Positions 52,882 to 62,922 are shown, counted from the first letter of the stretch. The stretch: DNA of 64,000 nt from Thermoproteota archaeon (GCA_030550455.1 JAUQPH010000005.1:1-64000), one strand, 5' to 3'. Program-made: numbers and translations. Notes: generated by a model from the sequence alone, not told the origin.

Positions 52882-55536
52882 GTGACTGAAGTGCCAGAAG
52901 AAAGTGAAGTAGTAAAGTTTCTTAAGGACTATACGTTAACGTGGTTTAAGAGATCTTTTACTGCTTTTACTCCAGCTCAGTTAATGGCAATACCGTACAT
53001 AAAGCAAGGCTATAACGTACTGATCTCTAGCCCCACGGGCACCGGCAAAACGCTGGCTGCTTTCTTACCTATAGTTGATGAACTGTTTAAGATGGGGGAG
53101 TTAGGAGATCTTAAAGACCAAGTGTACGTTATATACGTATCCCCCCTTAGAGCATTAAACAACGATATAGTTAAGAATCTTAGAAAGCCAATAGAGGAAA
53201 TACGTGAAACAGCACTAAGTATAGGTATAAAACTCCCAGAACTGAAAGTAAAGGTAAGAACGAGTGATACCCTACCCAACGAGAAGCAGAAAATGTTGAG
53301 AGAACCCCCTCATATTCTCATAACGACTCCTGAATCCTTAGCGATAGCTCTAGCTGCTCCAAAGTTTAGAGAGAAGCTCTCTGGAGTTCGATGGGTAATT
53401 GTTGATGAAGTACACGATTTAGCATCTAGCAAGAGGGGGGCACATTTATCACTAAGCCTTGAAAGGTTGGAGGAACTCGCTTCGAGAGAAATCCAAAGGA
53501 TAGGTTTAAGCGCTACTATAGCTCCCCTCGAAAGCATAGCTCAGTTCCTAGTAGGCTTTAAGTCAGACTTAGAGCCGAGGAACTGCGTAGTTATCGACGC
53601 AAGGTTCTTAAAGCCTATGGACATAAAGGTACTAACCCCTAGAGTAGACATAATTAGAGATCCAGCTGAGGTCGTTAACGAAGCTATATACCAGGAACTC
53701 AAAGAGATAGTCCTTAGCCACAGAACGACATTGATATTTACGAATACGAGAAGCTCCACTGAGAGAGTAGTATTCAAGTTGAGGAAGATGTTCGAGAGAG
53801 AAGGTGTAGTAAACGCAGATGAGGTTGAAGCACATCACAGCTCTCTCAGTAGAGACCTAAGACTAGACGTAGAAAACAGACTGAAGAGCGGTGAGCTTAG
53901 AGCTATAGTTAGTTCAACGTCTCTTGAACTAGGTATAGATATAGGTCACATCGACGCTGTAGTCTTACTCAGCTCCCCCAAGAGCACTACGAGGTTAATT
54001 CAGAGAGTTGGAAGATCAGGACACAGCGTAACTGATGTTAGTAAAGGCTACTTAGTGGCAGTGGACAGAGATGACCTCGTTGAGGTAGTGGTACTAGCTA
54101 AGCTAGCTAGGCAGCGAAAGCTAGATAAGATAAAAATCGTTAGGAAACCCCTCGACATACTTGCGCAACACATTGTAGGTATGTCTTTAGAGAAGAAATG
54201 GAAGCTTAAGGAGGCTTACCAGGTAGTTAAGAGGTCGTATAACTACCGCGACTTAACCTGGGAGGAGTTTTTACGGGTTATTGAGTATCTGTCCGGAAAG
54301 TATGAAGACCTAATGTCTACCACCAGGACTTACTCTAAGATAAGGTACTACGAGGAGGAAGAGGCCTTCGGAAGGAAGAGAGGTACTCGAATGATTTACT
54401 ACTTAAACTCTGGAGCGATACCTGATGAGGCTAAAGTCAAGGTATTCACTGAAGATGGACGCTATGTAGGAGACCTAGAGGAGGAGTTCGTGGAGTACTT
54501 AGAGCCGGGAGACGTCTTCGTACTAGGAGGTAGAACATTCCAGTTCGTTAAGTCGAGTGCTATGAGAGTGATTGTGAGGAGGGTCGAGCATCAGAGGCCT
54601 ACGGTTCCGAGTTGGTTCTCTGAGATGCTTCCACTCGCTTTTGATTCGGCACTTGAAGTAGCTAAGTTCCGAGGCTACATCTCTCAATTGATAGATAGAG
54701 TTGGTATAGAAGGTGCTATTGAGGAAGTATCGGCGAATTACGATATAGAAAGACGTTTAGCTAAGTACATAGTTGACTACGTCAACGAGCAAAAGAACTA
54801 CGTTGGTGTGGTACCAGACGATAAAACGGTATTAATAGAAATGTGGTATGATGAAACTCTGCGGGCTGATAACCTGATCTTTCACACCCTATTTGGAAGA
54901 AAAACTAACGACGCTCTCGCGAGAGCCTTAGCTTTACTAGTAAGCGACCTCGTAGGTGTTAACGTAAGGGTTACTGTTACCGATAACGGCTTCATGCTAA
55001 CTGTTCCATCTGACCGACCATTATTTAATAGTGAAATAGTTCAAGAAGTTCTAGCTAGACTGAGTGAGAGTGAGCTCAGAGATATACTTAGAAAAGCGTT
55101 AAGAAGGTCGGAAATTCTGAAGAGAAGATTTAGGCATTGTGCCGAGAGAGCGCTAGCTCTACTTAGAAACTACAAAGGTGAAGAAACAAGCATTAACAGA
55201 AGGCAGGTAAACGCTGAGACTTTAATAAAAGTCGTTGAGTCCCTTCCGGGTTTTCCGATACTGGAGGAAGCCTATAGAGAGGTAATGGAGGACGTCATGG
55301 ACGTAGAGAGTGCTGAAAAGATCCTTAGCTCTATAAAGAGCGGTAAAATAGCTCTACGAAGCGTGAGAGTTGAGGGACCGCCTTCACCTTTTGCGCACAC
55401 TATAGTCACACACGGATATAACGACATCGTGCTAATGGAGGACAGAAAGAGAATGCTCCTAAAGCTTTATGAGGAAGTGCTTAAGAGACTATCCGAGAAA
55501 CGCACCATAGATCAAGAAGCCTCGTTCACAACCTAA
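52882..55536 (+). CDS. lhr: Lhr-like DEAD/DEAH-box superfamily 2 helicase
   Basis: An 884-aa protein. The helicase core has Walker A in SSPTGTGKTLAAFLP (about residue 50), VDEVHDL (motif II), LSATIAP (motif III), SSTSLELGIDIGHID (motif V) and IQRVGRSGH (motif VI). The Lhr core, winged-helix and C-terminal domains follow. Archaeal Lhr proteins act in DNA repair or recombination. Start GTG at 52882, with AGGGAGGTG 15 bp upstream and a TATA-like ACTTTTAAAG at 52807. Confidence 0.93.
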   Translation: MTEVPEESEVVKFLKDYTLTWFKRSFTAFTPAQLMAIPYIKQGYNVLISSPTGTGKTLAAFLPIVDELFKMGELGDLKDQVYVIYVSPLRALNNDIVKNLRKPIEEIRETALSIGIKLPELKVKVRTSDTLPNEKQKMLREPPHILITTPESLAIALAAPKFREKLSGVRWVIVDEVHDLASSKRGAHLSLSLERLEELASREIQRIGLSATIAPLESIAQFLVGFKSDLEPRNCVVIDARFLKPMDIKVLTPRVDIIRDPAEVVNEAIYQELKEIVLSHRTTLIFTNTRSSTERVVFKLRKMFEREGVVNADEVEAHHSSLSRDLRLDVENRLKSGELRAIVSSTSLELGIDIGHIDAVVLLSSPKSTTRLIQRVGRSGHSVTDVSKGYLVAVDRDDLVEVVVLAKLARQRKLDKIKIVRKPLDILAQHIVGMSLEKKWKLKEAYQVVKRSYNYRDLTWEEFLRVIEYLSGKYEDLMSTTRTYSKIRYYEEEEAFGRKRGTRMIYYLNSGAIPDEAKVKVFTEDGRYVGDLEEEFVEYLEPGDVFVLGGRTFQFVKSSAMRVIVRRVEHQRPTVPSWFSEMLPLAFDSALEVAKFRGYISQLIDRVGIEGAIEEVSANYDIERRLAKYIVDYVNEQKNYVGVVPDDKTVLIEMWYDETLRADNLIFHTLFGRKTNDALARALALLVSDLVGVNVRVTVTDNGFMLTVPSDRPLFNSEIVQEVLARLSESELRDILRKALRRSEILKRRFRHCAERALALLRNYKGEETSINRRQVNAETLIKVVESLPGFPILEEAYREVMEDVMDVESAEKILSSIKSGKIALRSVRVEGPPSPFAHTIVTHGYNDIVLMEDRKRMLLKLYEEVLKRLSEKRTIDQEASFTT

Positions 55537-55686
55537 AGTCCCGCTCCCTGCTTTCGGAGCTAAATGAACACTTTGGAGAAGATAGTTTCGCTACTAGTTT
55601 ATCTATAACTCTACAGAGTCCTCTGCGAAGTAGGCCGAGCTGTACCATAGCTCAATTAACAGGTAGCGCTCGAGCGCCCCATGCTA

Positions 55687-56238
55687 TCAATGCCCGACCG
55701 TCCACAAACGTATTAGCTCCTCGGTCGTTGTTACTTCAGCTCCATACATCGTCTTCATATAGTCTAACGCTCGTTCGTGAACCGTTGCGTCAAACGTGGC
55801 CGTAGCATCTCTTACAACTATGATCTTGTAGCCTCTAAAGAAAGCGTCAGCGGCCGTATGCTTTACGCATATGTGCGTATGAATTCCGGTGATAACTACT
55901 GTTTTGACTTCAAGTCCTCTAAGCAAGAGGTCCAGCCCGGTTTCGAAGAAGGCCGAGTAAGTCCTTTTCTCAAGGACGTAGTCGCGAGGCAGTGGCTTGA
56001 GTTCCTCAACCACTTTAGACGCTTCATCACCCTTCATTGAATGCTCTCCCCAGAGCCTTATTTCAGGATCTGTTGGAAGGTGGGAGTCATTTACGTATAC
56101 AACTGGAATACCGATAGACCTAGCCACCTGAATAACCTTCTTTACGTTATCTATTATTTCAGCACACGGCTGACACCTAAGTCTCCCATAAATGAAATCG
56201 TACAACATGTCTATAACGAGTACTGCGTATCCGCTCAT
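55687..56238 (-). CDS. Isochorismatase-family hydrolase, nicotinamidase-like
   Basis: A 183-aa protein. The triad is visible: Asp in AVLVIDMLYDF, Lys in VLEKRTYSAFF, and Cys in GIHTHICVKHTAADAF. WGEHSMKGDE resembles the nicotinamidase metal region. It may release nicotinic acid for NAD salvage; the exact substrate is inferred. It faces lhr. Confidence 0.88.
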   Translation of the reverse strand: MSGYAVLVIDMLYDFIYGRLRCQPCAEIIDNVKKVIQVARSIGIPVVYVNDSHLPTDPEIRLWGEHSMKGDEASKVVEELKPLPRDYVLEKRTYSAFFETGLDLLLRGLEVKTVVITGIHTHICVKHTAADAFFRGYKIIVVRDATATFDATVHERALDYMKTMYGAEVTTTEELIRLWTVGH

Positions 56239-56347
56239 ATTAGCCCCCAGATCGCTCGCTCTAGTCTTAATTATTCTTCTTTATGCTACCCGTCTCTGAG
56301 TACCATAAAACGCTCATCGATAAATGCTGTAGTTCTTATTCCCTCAT

Positions 56348-57346
56348 TTATGACTGCTTTATCAACTCTAGGATATCCTTGCTTACAGCAAAAACAGCGC
56401 AAACAAGTTCTTCCTCAGATTTTTCTAGAATTTCGAGAGCTTTTTCTCCCTTGAGTGACTTGTCTCCCAGCTCTAGAAGGATCCCCAGTATGTTGTTGTC
56501 CTCCATCAGTAGTCTCGCAGTGTGCTTCTCGCCCTTAAGGACTGCATATATTGGGCTCTTGTTTTTAGTACTGATATTCGATAGTGCCTCCATTAATGAG
56601 GACGAATATTTCATTCTAAAAGTAGTTATGGACTTTCCTTGTGTAGTTAGTTTATACACAGCTATCGGATCTTCAAGAAGGTTTGAATAGAGATCTGAAA
56701 CAGGCTTAGGCACAATTCCACTACTTATACTTACTCCTTTAGGTGCCTCAGGAACTGAAGGTTCCGCAACTCTTTTCTCTTCTTCTTTCTTCTCGGCACC
56801 GATTACCTCAGTTGCTCGTAATTTTTCTTCAGGCGATGAAACCTCTGCTAGCTTGGGAGGTTCTGCGGTCTCGCGTTGAGCCATTATCGGCTTAGTAGAA
56901 ACACCTTTTAAAGCTTCTGAGACACTCTTAGGTATTCTCGATATAAATCTCTCGGTTTCGTTGACTATTCCAGAGAGCCTCTCTCTTAGAGCACTTGACC
57001 GAACGTAAACCTCAAAGCTAATTTCAGTGCCACCCTCAACCTTCGTAGCAGTCATCCTAAAGGTTAAATCCATACGAGGCGGTCTGAAAAAGCCTAATAT
57101 TATCTCTCCTATCATGCTGCTCTCTAACGTAAATCTACTAGTCCCCTTCGTTATCACGTAGCTAAAGACTGCGTCCCCTTTAAACCCAAAAGCGTCCATG
57201 TGAATAACTACATCGCTTCCTCTAAACGATTTAAACTCTACTGACAGAGGCAGTAATGAAAAGAAGTCCTTGGGCCTTAAAACTGCTTCGTACACTTCTT
57301 CTAGAGTGTTAGGTACTCTAAACGTTATACTTCGATGAACTGGCAC
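56348..57346 (-). CDS. SRPBCC-like domain protein with C-terminal unknown domain
   Basis: A 332-aa protein. Residues 1-145 look like an SRPBCC/START-like lipid-binding fold (ITFRVPNTLEEVYEAVLRP, then TATKVEGGTEISFEVYVR). A Pro- and Glu-rich linker covers 150-215. The C-terminal 115 residues form a mixed domain with LLMEDNNILGILLELGDK. Two-domain layout is clear; function is unknown. Confidence 0.6.
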   Translation of the reverse strand: MPVHRSITFRVPNTLEEVYEAVLRPKDFFSLLPLSVEFKSFRGSDVVIHMDAFGFKGDAVFSYVITKGTSRFTLESSMIGEIILGFFRPPRMDLTFRMTATKVEGGTEISFEVYVRSSALRERLSGIVNETERFISRIPKSVSEALKGVSTKPIMAQRETAEPPKLAEVSSPEEKLRATEVIGAEKKEEEKRVAEPSVPEAPKGVSISSGIVPKPVSDLYSNLLEDPIAVYKLTTQGKSITTFRMKYSSSLMEALSNISTKNKSPIYAVLKGEKHTARLLMEDNNILGILLELGDKSLKGEKALEILEKSEEELVCAVFAVSKDILELIKQS

Positions 57347-57436
57347 GGTACCTCATATTAATAAGCCGTTCGACCCTTAAATAATTGCTAAGCTAGACTA
57401 ACATAGGCTACTGTCGGGTGCAAATTATAGCACTTA

Positions 57437-58300
57437 TTAACAGGTTAAGTGTTTAACACTTACTTTTCTCTTGAGTATATCGAGTTCTTGAGCTGTAAAC
57501 CACGGTAGTCTACCCCTCAATTTTAGAGCGGCAGCTACTGATGCTACAGTAGCAGCATCCAAAAGCTTTGACCCCTCAATAAACAAATAATAAGTTAATA
57601 CTGCCGTAAATACGTCTCCTAACCCAACCGATTCTCCGTAAAAGCCATGCAGTGGAGCTATCTCGTATAAACACCTATCCTTATATGATAAAACCTTGAA
57701 CGGTTTCTCACCATCGGTTATGATGATGTCGGACCCAAGTCTCTCAGCACACTCCAGGGGAGATACCCAACACTCTTTAGGGAATTCCTCCCTCTCACCT
57801 CTTAAGATACTCCACTTAGATGCCTCTAGATATTTTCCTACTTCAAAAACTTTTTGTGTGTCATGAACTATCATACCGTCTTCACCTACTCTCCTAACGA
57901 AACCCTGAATATCGACAACTACGTTACGGCCTTTTGCTAGTTCTACCAAGTACCGAGGGTCGAGTTCACCATATGTTGTGGAAATAAGTACCGAACTGTG
58001 TTTCGCTAAAACTTTCGCAAAAGTCTCTACTTCTAAGAACGACCGCTTTAAAACGCGAAGACTTCTACTACCGCACTCATGTAGCTCTATCTCAAATACA
58101 GTTTCACCTGAACCAGCTTCCACTACATCTAAGTAGTGAGCTAGCTTGCTCAGATATCTCGATACCGAAGATCTTGTTGTCACCAAGAGAGCACGTAGGT
58201 CAAGATGTAGTAGCGCTAGGCCGATATAGTAAGCTGGTCCACCCATGCGTACTCCTCCCGCTATATAATCAAGAGTAGATGTCGCAATTACCACTAGCAC
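57437..58300 (-). CDS. PfkB-family sugar or nucleoside kinase-like protein
   Basis: A 287-aa protein. GGPAYYIGLAL near the N-terminus and SVGLGDVFTAVLTYYLF near residue 228 match the PfkB signatures; the catalytic Asp is in GLGD, where many members have GAGD. The substrate cannot be deduced. Confidence 0.75.
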   Translation of the reverse strand: MLVVIATSTLDYIAGGVRMGGPAYYIGLALLHLDLRALLVTTRSSVSRYLSKLAHYLDVVEAGSGETVFEIELHECGSRSLRVLKRSFLEVETFAKVLAKHSSVLISTTYGELDPRYLVELAKGRNVVVDIQGFVRRVGEDGMIVHDTQKVFEVGKYLEASKWSILRGEREEFPKECWVSPLECAERLGSDIIITDGEKPFKVLSYKDRCLYEIAPLHGFYGESVGLGDVFTAVLTYYLFIEGSKLLDAATVASVAAALKLRGRLPWFTAQELDILKRKVSVKHLTC

Positions 58301-58750
58301 TGAAGCTCTCCTGAATTTTATGGTAAGCTAGAGAGTATTAAGCATGCTAAATAAAGTTTTAGCGCTCAGAAGTAGTAGAGTCTGTTTAGCTATGTGATGT
58401 ATCGATAGCTAACACAACCGAATATTCTCGAAATTCGTGTTAGTAGTGGTTAAGTATTTGACCGTGATTTCAAGCCTTTCGAGATCCTTAATCCTCTACG
58501 AGGGAGTTAGGAAACCGATTAACTGCTTAAAAGTGTAAGCTAGAGCGATCTAGAACGAGTGATTATGTGGAGAAAGTTCTATTAGAGATGGATTTTAGTT
58601 GCGCCCTTAATCACAGGTATTAGTGAAAGTTGTAGTAGTATTCGAAAAAGACTAGAGTAGTCGACTCCCCGTAAAGCAAGATTTAGGTACTGACCTTGAG
58701 GAATAGTGGCTATCTGCTACTAGAGGGGGACAAACCTTGAACTAGGGCTG
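58301..58750. other. Intergenic, no gene recognised
   Basis: About 450 bp. There is no ORF, no RNA box pair with proper spacing, and no copy of the two repeat families. Confidence 0.35.
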
Positions 58751-59443
58751 TTAAGAAGTTAGCCTATACTCTCTCCCGCAGTGTAAGTACACTATTCCCT
58801 CCTTAATCATTGCATTCATAAGTTCTCTCTCTTCGTAGCTCAGCTTAGAGACTTCAAGCTTCTTAATCGGAAACTTACTTGAGAAGTTCTTGTAGAACTC
58901 TGAGTCTACCGCTAGATCCGATACTACTACTACCAGCCCAGCTTTAACGTATTCATCTATGGGTTTTTTAGCAATAGCTATGACCTCACTGAGCTTCATA
59001 ATTTTTCTACTCTTTAACTCCTTGACGGTTCTGTCTTCATTGAGGTCTTGTTCAAGTAGTGACCTCGGTCTGACTTCTTGACCAACTTTTGTTAGAGCCT
59101 CTAGTGCTACTTTGATCTCCTTTACCTCTTTTTCGAGTTTATTAACGCGAGCGACAAGATGACTAACTTCTTCTCTAAGCTTCTCTATATCAAAGGAGAG
59201 CCCGTCTTTCTGCTTCTTTAGCTCCACACTAGACTCCGTTTCAGCTTCCTCGAGGCTGGTGGAATCAGCAACTCTAGCGTAGTATCCCTCACCTGGGACT
59301 CTAACCACGTGACCTGAGTCTCTAAGTCTATTAAGAGCTATTCGAACTTGACTCAATGGTAACCCTAGAGCGTCAGCTATCAGTCTAGGTGTCGCACCCG
59401 GATTCTCCTTCAAATACTTAAGTATTCTAAGTTCTACACTCAA
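58751..59443 (-). CDS. Winged-helix protein with coiled coil, unknown
   Basis: A 230-aa protein. Residues 1-60 are a winged helix (LRILKYLKENPGATPRLIAD then SQVRIALNRLRDSGHVVRVP). Residues 80-125 form a coiled coil (LREEVSHLVARVNKLEKEVKE). The last 90 residues are a small domain ending ELMNAMIKEGIVYLHCG. It may be a DNA-binding regulator. It is divergent from the next plus-strand gene by 40 bp, so they may share control. Confidence 0.65.
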   Translation of the reverse strand: MSVELRILKYLKENPGATPRLIADALGLPLSQVRIALNRLRDSGHVVRVPGEGYYARVADSTSLEEAETESSVELKKQKDGLSFDIEKLREEVSHLVARVNKLEKEVKEIKVALEALTKVGQEVRPRSLLEQDLNEDRTVKELKSRKIMKLSEVIAIAKKPIDEYVKAGLVVVVSDLAVDSEFYKNFSSKFPIKKLEVSKLSYEERELMNAMIKEGIVYLHCGREYRLTS

Positions 59444-59483
59444 GATATACCAAGGAACTTATAATGTTAGGTAGCTAATAAGT

Positions 59484-59861
59484 ATGGGTAAGAGTACGAA
59501 CGCCACTATAGAGTCTAAGAAGAAGAGGTTGATGGAGCTAGTAGACCTCAGTGCGGAACCCTGGAGAAAGGCTGCGTTTTACTCAAACGATGAAGCTATA
59601 CTACTAGTGACAGAACTATACCAGCGCTGGGAAACTCAAAAAAGAAGGGGTAATCCACTTGACTACGCTTCTGAGGAGGAGCTCGATAGATTGCTACTGA
59701 TAGCAGAGAAAATAGAGCCCGGCGACATTCAAGATCAACAGGCTAGAATGCTTATCGCAGCACTCTATGGTGAGGAAGCCCTAGAATCTATAAAGCATGA
59801 AGAAAGAAAGAGATCCAGGAAGTTCACGAGAATCTTGAAGAGAATGTTTTTCCTAGAGTAG
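59484..59861 (+). CDS. Small helical protein of unknown function
   Basis: A 125-aa, mostly helical, charged protein. It opens MGKSTNATIESKKKRLMELV and ends with a basic KRSRKFTRILKRMFF. I do not recognise a family. Its ATG lies 40 bp from the divergent winged-helix gene. Confidence 0.6.
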   Translation: MGKSTNATIESKKKRLMELVDLSAEPWRKAAFYSNDEAILLVTELYQRWETQKRRGNPLDYASEEELDRLLLIAEKIEPGDIQDQQARMLIAALYGEEALESIKHEERKRSRKFTRILKRMFFLE

Positions 59862-60079
59862 GCTCTTCGATAGCTTACGGCTTATAGTTACGCTAAGGTG
59901 CGTATACTCCATTAGTAAAGTATCTACCTCAACTCAAAGTATCTCGCAGTACCGACGAACTTTGCAGATCTTGATAAAACAAGATAAAACAAATTGAAAG
60001 CGATCTAGCGATCGGAATTTCTTGATGAGCGACATAGAACCTATTGGAGCGATTGAGATCGGTCTCTACTCGAGCCAGG

Positions 60080-60315
60080 GGTTCAGCTCTGATGTAGGTT
60101 TATATTGGTTGATTTCATTGTCTCATCTCTTTCCCCCGCATTCCGCTCGGGTTTTCATCGGGCTTGGGGGCGTTTAGGGCGACCCCTAGCACCCCACATC
60201 TTAGATGTCTCGGGGAGAGCCACCATCTATACTATCAAACGGCTCTCGATCCCTCATCGAAGTACCTCCGCGTATATCACTATATAAGGTGTTTATAAGC
60301 GTCTCTATCAATACC
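60080..60315 (-). mobile_element. Dispersed structured repeat, family A copy 3 (best preserved)
   Basis: The minus strand starts with TATA-like ACGCTTATAAACA (60290-60302), then GAGAGCC...GGCTCTC pairing, the tail frame VALNAPKPDENPSGMRGKE...-stop, and the end CATCAGAGCTGAACC. It shares long blocks with copy 1 (2951-3200). The ORF-track entry 60105-60287 lies in this element. As in other copies, a TATA-like GGTTTATAT on the plus strand leaves the transcription direction open. Confidence 0.58.
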
Positions 60316-60505
60316 AACCAATACAAACAAATATGAAAAACGAAACACCTTCACAAGGCATGACCATGAGTTCGCCCCAATTGGCAAACGCTAAGACCTC
60401 TGAACAAGACTGAATGCCTACGAAGATAATGCATCCTCATGCTTATGCTTTGAGGAGGAAAGATGGTGACGATAGCTCGCATAGATCGATGCTGGAGCCG
60501 AGCTC
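60316..60505. other. Intergenic
   Basis: About 190 bp between the repeat and the next gene. I see no feature. Confidence 0.3.
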
Positions 60506-61132
60506 TTAGCGCAGACTTTGGGTTAACATGTATTTTTCGTAGACCCTAACTGCTATTGCTATGGCCGCTTTTAAGTCCTCAGGTAATTTATCGACTTCTA
60601 CTCCAGCGAGCCTCGGAATAATGGACCTATTCGTTTTTTCCTCTTCTATTATGTAGGCGGCAGCCACTTTTTCGCTCTCAATGATGCTCGATATTTCGGC
60701 TGGTAGCTCTTTCAAGTACTCAGCACCTATACCTAGAAGGATAATTCGCGGCTTAAGTGAGCTAAGCCTCTCGATGATATTCTTTACTTCTTCAACTCGG
60801 TCTACGTAATCGCACGTGAGGAGCCTTCTTCCCGCTAGAACCGCGTAAGCTATCCTCCTCCCAAGGTCTATCCCTACAGAAATCGGGCTACTGGTGTCCA
60901 GTATTCTAGGTAGTAACACACTGTATATCTCTTCAACATTGTTTATGTTTAATACCTCAACACATAGTTCTGTAGATACTTTACTTTTAGTTATGTACTC
61001 CAAGCCTTCGTTATCAGTAACGAGGAGTTCGTGGTTAAGACATAAGTCTCTTAAGCCCATGGGAATTCTGAATCTGAGCCCGTATTTCCTAAGTAACGCT
61101 ACGAGCTCTAGAGACAGCCTTGGGTCCAGCAC
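60506..61132 (-). CDS. RNase H-like fold protein, unknown
   Basis: A 208-aa protein. PISVGIDLGRRIAYAVL looks like the first strand of an RNase H/RuvC fold with an Asp, RIILLGIGAEYL like the second strand, and LPEDLKAAIAIAVRVYEKY like the final helix with acidic residues. It could be a nuclease; metal ligands are only partly clear. Not placed in a named family. Confidence 0.5.
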   Translation of the reverse strand: MLDPRLSLELVALLRKYGLRFRIPMGLRDLCLNHELLVTDNEGLEYITKSKVSTELCVEVLNINNVEEIYSVLLPRILDTSSPISVGIDLGRRIAYAVLAGRRLLTCDYVDRVEEVKNIIERLSSLKPRIILLGIGAEYLKELPAEISSIIESEKVAAAYIIEEEKTNRSIIPRLAGVEVDKLPEDLKAAIAIAVRVYEKYMLTQSLR

Positions 61133-61609
61133 AAAGAGAGATAACCCTGTTACCGCTGTACACCTCCAATCTTTGCTATCTATACCGTAGTATATTATAC
61201 CATATATAGTGAGAGCTCCCTAAAGTTAAGCCCATATTCCAAAACCCACACCCAATTAAAATAGGGGGAACTCTGCTCACGCTGTTCAGCCGTTGAGTTG
61301 AGTCTGTTTCCCGCTCTAGGTTTTTGTAGGTTTTCCTAGGGTGGGTCGTGCCTCCTACCAGCGGTTTACTGAGGCTACTAGCTACTCTACGCAGGAGTCA
61401 TGGGCACCGCTCGAGCCCAACAGCACGGGGCCCACATCTAGACTCTACCTCTAGGTGTCTCAAAGTACCTCCCATCATCGTGAAAAAGTCCTACAAAACC
61501 TTTAACCTAATACACTAAAGCAGTTACGAGCCCTTTATATGGAAAGAAATCGGCTTCAAAACTCCCCGGTTTACAAGATATGGAGTTCTGTAGAGTAGCG
61601 AGGTTCGGA
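61133..61609. other. Intergenic with a possible further structured element (about 61300-61480)
   Basis: On the minus strand, a GCCTC...GAGGC hairpin is followed by CACGACCCACCC and ACCTACAAAAACCTAG, and a frame GPVLLGSSGAHDSC precedes it. It looks like the other tnpB-end elements in style but shares no clear block with either family. I mark it only as possible. Confidence 0.3.
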
Positions 61610-62095
61610 CTACCTAGGCTTCAGTCTTGACTTTAATCTTGCTAAGGTTGTTTTAAGGTCCTCGGGCATTACTTTTGTCTCTGCGATGGTCGGCATAAAG
61701 TTTGTGTCACCCAGCCACCTAGGCACTATGTGAACGTGTATATGAGCCTCTACACCAGCACCTGCCACTCTACCGACATTTACTCCTATGTTGTAGCCGT
61801 CAGGTCTGTATTCTTCGTCTATGGCCTTTATGACTTCTTTAGCGAGATTAAATAAGTCCATAACTTCATGATCGTGAAGCAGCTCAATTCTCGCTACATG
61901 CCTTTTGGGTGCTATCATAACGTGAGCAGTGTTGTATGGATAGGCGTTCAGCATCGCTAGACTATGGTTTGTGCGCAGTAAGACGAGGTTCTCTTCTTCG
62001 TTATTTGTCACAGCAGCCCTGCAAAATAAGCAAACAGACATCTCGGCTGCTCTTTTTATGTAGCTCATTCTCCAGGGTGCCCACAGTACTCTCAC
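61610..62095 (-). CDS. HIT-family nucleotide hydrolase
   Basis: A 161-aa protein. The histidine triad is HIHVHIVPRW (about residue 118). CLFC near the N-terminus and NAYPYNTAHVMIAPKRH are family traits. It probably hydrolyses dinucleoside polyphosphates or AMP conjugates. Start GTG at 62095. Confidence 0.92.
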   Translation of the reverse strand: MRVLWAPWRMSYIKRAAEMSVCLFCRAAVTNNEEENLVLLRTNHSLAMLNAYPYNTAHVMIAPKRHVARIELLHDHEVMDLFNLAKEVIKAIDEEYRPDGYNIGVNVGRVAGAGVEAHIHVHIVPRWLGDTNFMPTIAETKVMPEDLKTTLARLKSRLKPR

Positions 62096-62179
62096 TCAGT
62101 GTCCCCATTAGTCTAGCCTAACTAAGCTATAATAGCTAGCTCTCTAGGTCTCTAATATACGATGCTGACTCGCAATAAT

Positions 62180-62902
62180 CTAGGTGAAGAATGCCGATGC
62201 TTCTAGGAATGGCGCTACAGTGATGGCAGCTACGTACGATAGTGCTATAAACAATATATGAGGTAGTGCTGGAGAGTATACCAAGTAGTCTTCTAGCCTG
62301 ATAAACCCTTTGTTTAAGGCTTCTTCTACGTCGGCCCTCTGCTTTCCAAAATCTATATTGACATCGACTGAACTATAACATATGAATCCTTCTCGAGATG
62401 GATATGTATGGAGGAAAACGAACTTCTTCTTTAAAAAAGTCGCTACATTGATTGGCCTACCTACAAGGTAAAGAACTTTCTTACCTCCTTGAACACACTT
62501 AATGCTACTCATAGCACTTCTGTGTACTGTCAGGTTTCCTACTAAGTTAACAAGAACTAGTGGAAGAGGTAAGAGAGACGATAGGACAAACGTGAAAAGT
62601 GGGACTATTGGTTCATCTAAGTGCACCAGCGATACCGCCACCACAGCAAGAAGGTCTGCCCCACCTATCAATCCGAAAACAAAAAGAATGCCGTAAACCG
62701 CTGATGGTAGTATAGCTAAAATAACTCCTAAAAGAGAGTAATTCGTCGTAGGTTTAAACACAGTACTGAGTATAGCTATTGCGTAAACAGGTATCCAGCT
62801 TACCTCCGGTATCTCCCTATCTCTTAGGTCTCGATACGCCGCATACGCAAAAGTAATTACTAGAGCTACTACTGCTATGCTCTCAAGCATACTGGAGACC
62901 AA
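62180..62902 (-). CDS. Prepilin-peptidase-like aspartic membrane protease (A24)
   Basis: A 240-aa protein with about six helices. The two catalytic Asp are in YAAYRDLRDREIPE (near residue 25) and FGLIGGADLLAVVA (near 80), the GxGD-like site. Family members cleave type IV pilin or archaellin signal peptides. A loop of about 90 residues before the last helices is longer than usual and may be a cytoplasmic domain. No pilin gene is adjacent. Confidence 0.8.
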   Translation of the reverse strand: MVSSMLESIAVVALVITFAYAAYRDLRDREIPEVSWIPVYAIAILSTVFKPTTNYSLLGVILAILPSAVYGILFVFGLIGGADLLAVVAVSLVHLDEPIVPLFTFVLSSLLPLPLVLVNLVGNLTVHRSAMSSIKCVQGGKKVLYLVGRPINVATFLKKKFVFLHTYPSREGFICYSSVDVNIDFGKQRADVEEALNKGFIRLEDYLVYSPALPHILFIALSYVAAITVAPFLEASAFFT

Positions 62903-62922
62903 CTGCGTCTATTCTTTGACTG

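Noticed and set aside
60105-60287. 60-aa ORF on the plus strand
   Set aside because: It lies in repeat family A copy 3, and the homologous frame is broken in copies 1 and 2.
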